Source: Rhypophila decipiens (Eukaryota > Ascomycota > Sordariomycetes > Sordariales > Naviculisporaceae). Taken from it: DNA of 64,000 bases. Location: NCBI GenBank assembly GCA_033297075.1, contig MU858088.1, positions 62,001 to 126,000 of the forward strand, given 5' to 3'. The notes beneath the pieces were generated by a model, which was not told the origin of the DNA, ran no database searches, and was given only the letters and a program-made list of their open reading frames with translations. This document shows, piece after piece, positions 57,340-64,000 of this stretch. The stretch's first letter is position 1, and each line of letters opens with the position of its first letter. The position numbers were made by a program, and so were the translations under genes.

Positions 57340-58015
57340 AAGATCTGGTGGATGCGATGGAGATGTGGCTCGGGTCGTTGATGGCAACAACGTCCTTGTC
57401 GGCTTTTGGCGGCGGCCCAGAGAAGGCAGAGGGGCGCGCAGTCGCACGTGGGCGACCAACCCGCCTTGAAGGCTTGGGACCTTTATGGGAATTCCTTCCT
57501 GTTCTCAAGGGAAATATCCAAAGAGGATGGCGTTGTTGCGAGTCCTTGCAAGTCACACATGGGCGACCACCCGGAATGAGGAGAACAGGGAACCGACCAG
57601 ACTGCCGGCCGGCATGGACGCGGTGATGGCGCCCTGGCGATAGGAAACTGGGTACCCAAAGTACTCTTTGTACGCCATCGTACCAAGGACACCGGACATC
57701 GAGCTGATGTCAAACCGAAAAATGGGGACGACAGACGAGGCGATACCGACGCAGAGACCGCAAATGACACGGCCAATGCACAACATCGGGACGTTTTGAG
57801 CGGCGGTCATGAGGATGGAGCCCAAGATCCAGAGCACGCACCAGGTGTTAGGGTCCATTGGCTATCGGCAATCTCTCAACGTCATGTGGGAAGACGCGAA
57901 TCGGTCGAGTCGTTGATAGTAACAACGTCCTTGGTGTGCATCATTTTGGTTCGGAGGAGATGGCGAAAATGCGGAGGAGCAGAGAATAGAAGACGCCGAA
58001 GTGAAGATTGAAATT
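57340..58015 (-). pseudogene. Scrambled fragments of an MFS sugar transporter
   Basis: On the minus strand, 57858-57722 reads VLWILGSILMTAAQNVPMLC and IGRVICGLCVGIASSVVP (helices 3-4 of a hexose-transporter-type MFS protein). Directly after it, 57720-57556 reads FRFDISSMSGVLGTMAYKEY and YRQGAITASMPAGSLVGSL (helices 1-2), which should come first. N-terminal tails of the same type occur twice: KDVVTINDSTDS near 57935-57890 and KDVVAINDPSHIS near 57412-57370. The order is impossible for a working transporter, so this is duplicated and rearranged debris. Confidence 0.72.
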
Positions 58016-61000
58016 GACTGATGTCTGCGGATGCAAAACAAGAAGAGAGGAACTGAATCCGAGAAGAATGAAAGATGGTGAAGTTGATGACCATGGAGAA
58101 ATGGAATGATGAAAGTAGAGAAGAGGAAGAGGAGGAGGACAGACGGACGAGAACTTGAGAGCCTTAAATACTCGTTGGATTCAGGCGAATGTGGGTCAGA
58201 TCCAGAGCACACCGGTTCAGATCGAACACGGCAGAACAAGATTCCGGTGGTTCGATGAGCTCATTTCAGTGCGTCGCTGCCCAGCTAGACCAGCAGAAAC
58301 GGCTCGGAGATAAGGGAAGAGGAAGGTCGACTCCCTCAGCCTCGGCTTTCAGTCTGGCCCCTGTGTTCCAGCGTGAGCAGGATGCATGTGGCTACATATT
58401 ACGCGATTTACTCGACCCAGGAAGGCACCGGTCTGGCTCGCTCAGTCTCCGCTGCTTGACTGAAAGTTCTGAATGGGTCACGATAACCGTATATTGCCCG
58501 GCCGGTCATGATCTGGAACATGTTGATCGGCCCCTTGAGTTTCTCTCGTCTCCGTAGGAAAGGACATTCTGCCCCGGTTCCTGCCCCGGTTCCTGCCCCG
58601 GTGACCTCATGAGTAGGCTCAGAGATTTGATCTACCATCACCGGGTCGCGGCTCGTCGAAAAGGGGCCGGAGATAAAAGCATCGAGGCTCCACCTTCAAA
58701 ATCAGATACTGGACTTTTGAGTAGGAGCCTGCCGTCTCTCACGAGATGCCTTCTTCATCCACGGTCCAGTTGCCCCTGTTCAAGATGCTCGGATCACAGG
58801 CTTTCACGATCGGCGTCTGGTACCTCACACTCCAAGCCGCTCACACCAAAGTTTCAGCAGCTCATAGGTCTGTTCTGACAACAGCTCCATTGTGTAATAA
58901 CATCAAGAAATGTGACGGGTTTTGACTTGCTGGAGGTGAGGAACTTCCCTCCAACTCGAGTCCCATATCATCCTGGTGATAACATCACGACCAAAGTCAT
59001 ATTTCATTTCCCCACCCGCGTAACATGCCTTTCGGTCGCCTTCCTCAGCTTTTGTCCTTCCACAATACAGAGTGGAGCGCTGCCTATCTATTCAGTCAGG
59101 AGATCAACTATATCATCTCCAATCCTCCTGCCTGCGGGGGTATATTTCCCAATTCCGAGCCGTACCACTCCACTGTTCTAGTCGGGTGCGTCCTCTCTGG
59201 TTTGTGATTTCCACATGCTGTCGGGTACTTGGCGAGCCGGTTTCTGGCACAAGCATGTCACCACACCGATGAGAGGTACTCGCAGACTCCTTCCTGACAG
59301 ATAACTTCTGATGCTCACTCACATGGTGACACCTTTGTTGTCACCTCCAACGGATAGGCCTTCCTAGGGTGGAAGGAAGCCACCCACCCATCCACCCAGC
59401 TTCAAGCCAGGCAGGATTTTAGATTTAAGGTGCACAGTCCTGCAAAATAGACAAGGTAAAGAAAGAGGTTGGAAGAGGATGCTCAGTTAGATTGAACGGA
59501 CTAGCTGAATTGACTATATGACTGGTTTGGATGGATTTATCGGATCCATCTAAAGTTTTATTCTCTTATGGTCGTTTGTTGCAGTGGTGTTGAACTGACG
59601 ATCGGTTCATTGTAGTTCAGTCGCTTGATTGAACTGTATTCAGTAAACTATCAATCCCGACTTGGCCACTTAGCCAGGTCTACGTTCAATATCTTGATCT
59701 TGACCAAATCCAGCACTTCAAATACTAGCCGTGAAGCTATTCGCAATCGTGACAAGGTTTGACGGGCACCCATTTAATCGAGCACGTAGATTCTCCATAT
59801 GGGCTTCACAACGGTTGTATGGGCTGTAACCGCTGTTCTACGGCTTTTCTGGCCAAAACGGTTGCAAGATGGTTTCTTTCTAGTTGTTGAGGAAGGTACC
59901 CGTTTAATGACGGGTTTGAACGGCCTGTAGGTATATGCCCTGCTACCTCTCTCACAGTCCATCACCATCAGGCCCGACCACCATAAACTTTATCAGCGTC
60001 TACCACCATCAGCTTGAGTGACAAGCAGGCCAAGTAACGCCGTCGAAGCACTGCCCCCGTAAGTATTTCCTTGAGTTTGCTTCTTTTCATCAACTCGCCA
60101 TCACACCTTTCCAAGTCCGCTGCCTTGCTGTCCGAGACTCACACTAACGATTCTCTGTTCTCAGACAAGAGCAAGCTAGTCAAATCAGACACAATCCTCC
60201 AAAATGTCGACTATCCCTCAAGTCTTTGCCCATTGTCACCAAGTTGTTCGATCAAGCCAAGAGAGCGGCGGCTCCGACAAAACAAGCAACACGAGCACCG
60301 ATGGCGACCTCGAGGGGGAAGGTCATTGCTCCAAACCTATCCGACGGTTGGGTGGAACGGGGTCGTTCAACAATCTAATGGACCAGCGGACCAGACTCGC
60401 GACGATTCGAGCAGTATCGCCCCCCTTCTCGTCGACCACACGATTAAAGACCCACACCGATCGTGGAAAGGAAGGCCATTGTCTCAGAAGGTCAAAATAC
60501 CACAATGGTCACGCACACGTGCACCTACCTGGGGCGGTACGGAACAGCATATCAATGAAAAATGGAATTAGAAGCTTCGAGGAAACACAGATTGATCGAC
60601 TGGCGGGAGGTGATGCATGCTTTATCAGATAGGATGTAGCGAGCGGTTTTGGGAAAAGGGCCTGAGTGGGACAGGTTGACAGTCTTTGTCAAGGGGTCAT
60701 CGGAGTATTGGGTGCCATCTTGGTTCAAGGCGCGGGTGAAGACTTTTTGGGACCATCTCGCAGTTGTTCATTTGTTAATGTTCGTCGTTAAGGAGAGAAC
60801 CGATTACTTATCATCGACTATTCGCGAAGCGTCTGTTTCTTTTTTTCCATGTCGTCGGAACATGTACCTTTTAGTCAGTTTAGTCCGAAGGAGAATTTAC
60901 CACATCCCGGAGGATATTTCAAGATCAAAAAGTCTCGCGGCGGTCCGATCATCCATATTGTCCTAGGATCGTCGATCGTCCAGCAGGTCCATTCAGACAC

Positions 61001-61662
61001 TGGCATGCCAGTTACACGTGCCAGGGAGGTCCCAAATTTGCAATGCCGAGCTGACATTCGGATGGTTAGATTCGGATGTGTTGTTGATGAAGCCTCGCTG
61101 CTGGTGTGAACGTGATCAAAAGCTCTGTTCCCAACACCATCATCATCAAATCCCTCGATAGGCAGGAAAACAGCTGGAATAAGGGGACTTTATGGCGGCA
61201 CTACCCATCACCTAAGAAATGGCGACATCTGCATGGAAGACGGACTGGATGCACGTGGAGGATAGAACTGCACGGAAGATTGTCGATTTTCATATGATCA
61301 TCGTCTTGCCAATATATCAAACTGATCAAACAATGGAAGGGAACTGAAGTACCAATGACAAGGAGACTCTTGTTAATATTATGAGGGATATGATAGATAT
61401 AGGGTATATGGTACAAAAGAAAAATGCCAAAATATTTCCCTCTCCTAGTTTCAACTCGAATAATTTCCGCTTCCTCCAAGATTCCACCAAAATGTAAGCC
61501 CATATCTTTGCAGATGCTGAAAAGATATTGCGGTATTTTCTTTGGCCGGGGACTTCTTTGCAGATGAAAGGGACTCCCCGGGCGTCTGTCTCCCCCACAA
61601 GCACAAACCCAAAACTCCAAGACGATTATGCTTTCCCACCCGAACCCAAATCTGATCAAGCT
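58016..61662. other. Gene-poor stretch
   Basis: Includes a 12-bp triple tandem repeat (CCTGCCCCGGTT, within 58568-58602) and the candidate transcript near 60.06-60.63 kb. No domain is recognised on either strand. Confidence 0.45.
60204..60632 (+). CDS. Possible small gene of unknown function (142 codons)
   Basis: A candidate 5'UTR intron runs from GTAAGT at 60060 to TTCTCAG at 60165, with an ACTAACGA branch site. It is followed by a good start context (CCAAAATGTCG). The frame from this ATG has no recognisable domain. The overlapping +1 frame from 60220 (LPIVTKLFDQAKRAAAPTKQ..., ending near 60379) looks at least as protein-like, so there may be a frameshift or a missed intron. Coding status is uncertain. 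Confidence 0.3.
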   Translation: MSTIPQVFAHCHQVVRSSQESGGSDKTSNTSTDGDLEGEGHCSKPIRRLGGTGSFNNLMDQRTRLATIRAVSPPFSSTTRLKTHTDRGKEGHCLRRSKYHNGHAHVHLPGAVRNSISMKNGIRSFEETQIDRLAGGDACFIR

Positions 61663-62376
61663 TTAGATATACCCGTGTGGCTGCGCGCCCTGCTGATGGA
61701 ACTGCTCCTCCACCATATCGTCTTGTTGCCGACCGACTCCGACAGGCTGATAGCGCTGAGTCTGGTCTTGGGTGGGGTACTCGTACCGCAACGGCGACCT
61801 CACAGGCGTCGTCGCGCTGACAGGCAAACTCGGACCCGAAGATGATGGGCTGCGGTCAGGCCGTGCAGCTCCAGTCATCATGTCAACTCCTCCACTTCCA
61901 GTGCCCGGGCGACCTTGGCTGAAAGCACTCTGTCTCGGACCGGGGATGCTACCGGGCGTCAATGGCGGCGGGACCATCAAACCTTGTCCTGTCCCCGCAG
62001 AAAACGGCCCAACAAGGTTTTCCTTCCCCTTATCCTCATCCGATGGCTTATTCGAGAGGCGTGACTTGGCGCACATCAGACGCCAGGGGAATCCACAGAC
62101 TGCGATGAGCCCGCATCCTACACCGATGCCCACGCCCACGACGATAATGATGGCGCTGCCGACGCCGACTGCTTCCTGTGTTGTGAAGACGCTCCGCTTT
62201 GCTAGCTGAGTTGCGGATCTTGCAAAGAGTTTTAGGCTCTCGGTGGGAAGAGGCGTGGCTTGGACTGGTTGGATCTGGTTCTGTGCGAGGAGGAGGAGCG
62301 CCATGCAGAGTAGGATACCGGAGCGTGATAACTTGCTCAGGAGGAGAGTCGAATGTTGGGGCTGATTTGATGGCAT
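61663..62376 (-). CDS. Single-pass membrane protein of unknown function, 237 aa
   Basis: A single exon on the minus strand. An N-terminal signal sequence (SGILLCMALLLLAQ) is followed by a short lumenal or external part containing a Kex2-like KR at residues 60-61. One strong transmembrane helix follows (GVGSAIIIVVGVGIGVGCGLIAVCGF), then a basic stop-transfer region (RLMCAKSRLSNK). The long cytoplasmic tail is Pro/Gly/Ser/Gln-rich, with YEYPTQDQTQRYQPVG near the end. This layout is common for fungal type I membrane proteins without known domains. No family is recognised. Coding status is supported by the coherent signal/TM/tail architecture and a clean ATG. Confidence 0.65.
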   Translation of the reverse strand: MPSNQPQHSTLLLSKLSRSGILLCMALLLLAQNQIQPVQATPLPTESLKLFARSATQLAKRSVFTTQEAVGVGSAIIIVVGVGIGVGCGLIAVCGFPWRLMCAKSRLSNKPSDEDKGKENLVGPFSAGTGQGLMVPPPLTPGSIPGPRQSAFSQGRPGTGSGGVDMMTGAARPDRSPSSSGPSLPVSATTPVRSPLRYEYPTQDQTQRYQPVGVGRQQDDMVEEQFHQQGAQPHGYI

Positions 62377-64000
62377 TTTGAATTGTCGTTGTGGATCTGA
62401 GTCTGGTCTTGTCTTTACTGGCGGGCGTCTGGTGTACGCTCTGCGTTAGGGGACTCGAGAGTCGAGGGACAGTCGGTATGATCTCGTGATCAGGCTTTCT
62501 ACCGTATTACTTGGTGTTGTGAATACTCGACTTGGTCCAAACGCTGTAAATGCACCAGACGCCGTGAGTTACAAGTACTCAGATTCCGGGATGAAGGAAG
62601 AACAGGGTGGTGGAAGCCAACAGGCGATGACCGTGGTGGCCACGGATTTATCAAGACAGAGCAAAGGATCAATACCTATTTCAGGCACCTATCGGCGTAA
62701 AAATGTTCCTATGGTGGTGGCTTGGCGACAGCTTAGATCCGAGTAGACTATGCCACGGCCGAGCGGAGGACGATGATGCTGGAATTGGTGGTATCTTGAG
62801 TCGCCCAATTGGCCCGAAGGATTGATGCTTGGATCGTGTGTCTCGGATTCCAGGCAAAGCACTTTTGCGGTAGCTTGGGCCCAGGCAGGGCAGGTACAGT
62901 ACCAAAAGATCCACTGCACACCGATGGCACGTAATTCAGGCGGCAGTAATCATAAAGCCTTTCTTTCTGGTCCTGGAATGGAATCCCCGAGCAAAGGGTG
63001 TCAAAACCAGGACAGCAAATAAGTGGTCGCATTGCTTTCATTTTATGACTGACAAGGCAAACACAGGTGCGCCGATTTCTGTCCGATCATGGGTTTGGTT
63101 TTCGTTGCTTTGCATTCCCGGACAAAAGGGCAGTGCAGCAGTCGTGCAACTTCTTCATTTACCCTGCGTTTTGTTATCGTACCAGAGTATGAATTGTCAT
63201 TGACCTTTCCCGAGCGAAAGGAGTTTTTGATTCCACATCCGCTTGATTTGAGAATGCCAAAGGGGACGATGGGAGCTTGATTGCTTCTGCTGACCAGTTT
63301 GGACTTGGGTTTACATCTCTGCCAATGGATCCCCTCCCGGTCTCTTAATGCAACAAAAGTTCAAGCAGAATGGAGTGATCTTGGATGAAAGACTTGTAGT
63401 AGCCATATCTTTGCAGGTGGCAGCTTCAAGTCGTAAAGCATCGCCCCCGACCACTTGACGCCGTGTCACGACATGGAACCGAGAGTTCATTTCGGGGTCT
63501 CGTTTTTGTACAACCACTCAAAACGATAGGCCATGCCAAAAAGAAAAGGATGAGATAATACAAATTCCTACCTATGGAGATGTTAAATCCCTACTATTTA
63601 AATTCTAGCATCCTTCTATCAGATGGATGGTTACTGCTGGGTGAGAGCAAATCACGCTTCACCGTCCAATACAGGACGCTTTTCAAAACTTCATCGGTCC
63701 GAGTCCGAGATGTGACATGGATCCGAGTACTGCCTGTCTGGTAACGGGGTTTCATGCACGGGACACCTCAACATTGAAGTACTGATCTGAGTATGACTGG
63801 TCATCATATCAACATCTAGTGTTAGAGAACGTCTACTAATTACTCTACTCTCATTCTGGTCGCACCATGCTTCACGCTTCCAACATGAGTCCTGGTTATA
63901 AAGAGTCGAAGTACATGTCATTCAGCCAATCAGAGGCCGGAAACGAGCTCTCAAGAAGCCCAAAAGGGTCTGCCTCGGTGTCGTATTGTGGTAACTTTAC
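62377..64000. other. Terminal region without a recognised gene
   Basis: Includes the promoter side of the membrane-protein gene. Only short frames without domains are present; a gene running off the end cannot be excluded. Confidence 0.45.

Noticed and set aside
58408..58641. Minus-strand frame containing PINMFQIMTGRAIYGYRDPF
   Set aside because: Looks somewhat protein-like but matches nothing I recognise, and the start of the frame is only a 12-bp tandem repeat.

Overview
This window is nuclear DNA of a filamentous ascomycete (Pezizomycotina, most like a Sordariomycete). The genes carry short introns of about 50-160 nt with GT(A/G)NGT-type donors, CTAAC/CTGAC-like branch sites and AG acceptors. 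The gene families are fungal: HET domain, NACHT-ankyrin NLR, HAK potassium transporter, WSC-domain surface protein, PKS-type C-methyltransferase. Gene density is low, with long gene-free stretches and scattered small repeats. Several repeat copies and one broken gene differ by C/T or G/A transitions and C-to-T stop codons, which is what repeat-induced point mutation (RIP) leaves. The species cannot be named from the sequence.

Layout. 0.9-2.1 kb: an Arg/Ser-rich unknown protein. 2.1-9.8 kb: gene-poor, with a small TIR element and one copy of a 99-bp repeat. 9.8-12.8 kb: a trehalose-6-phosphate synthase/phosphatase family gene. 15.0-16.4 kb: a branched-chain aminotransferase-like enzyme. 19.2-22.1 kb: a HAK/KUP potassium transporter with a GC-AG intron. 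23.1-24.1 kb: a secreted cysteine-rich protein. 24.8-31.5 kb: an accessory block holding a HET protein with a C-terminal carrier-protein domain, an interstitial telomere repeat, a tandem duplication, an intact stand-alone PKS-type C-methyltransferase and the wreck of a reducing PKS. 31.8-34.3 kb: a Ca2+/H+ antiporter with a very long loop. 36.5-38.0 kb: a secreted WSC protein. 38.4-40.2 kb: an HGSNAT/DUF1624-type membrane protein. 44.9-45.4 kb: a SCOC-like coiled-coil protein. 46.6-51.5 kb: a hydrolase-NACHT-ankyrin NLR bracketed by inverted repeats. 51.8 kb: an intron-containing tRNA-Lys(UUU). 53.0-54.0 kb: an acetoacetate-decarboxylase-like protein. 54.3-58.1 kb: a graveyard with a RIP-like pseudogene hit by a 99-bp insertion, a TIR element with internal tandem repeats, and a scrambled sugar-transporter pseudogene. 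61.7-62.4 kb: a single-pass membrane protein.

How the parts relate. Housekeeping genes (trehalose, aminotransferase, K+ and Ca2+ transport, SCOC) alternate with two accessory islands. The first (24.8-31.5 kb) mixes a HET self/non-self recognition domain with pieces of polyketide machinery: a carrier domain, a C-methyltransferase and a dead KS/MT. The second (46.6-58.1 kb) holds an NLR and repeat debris next to a tRNA gene. The most unusual object is the HET-carrier fusion beside an orphan C-methyltransferase of a type that normally acts on carrier-bound polyketides. All intron positions were read by eye from splice signals and frame continuity; no homology search was run.
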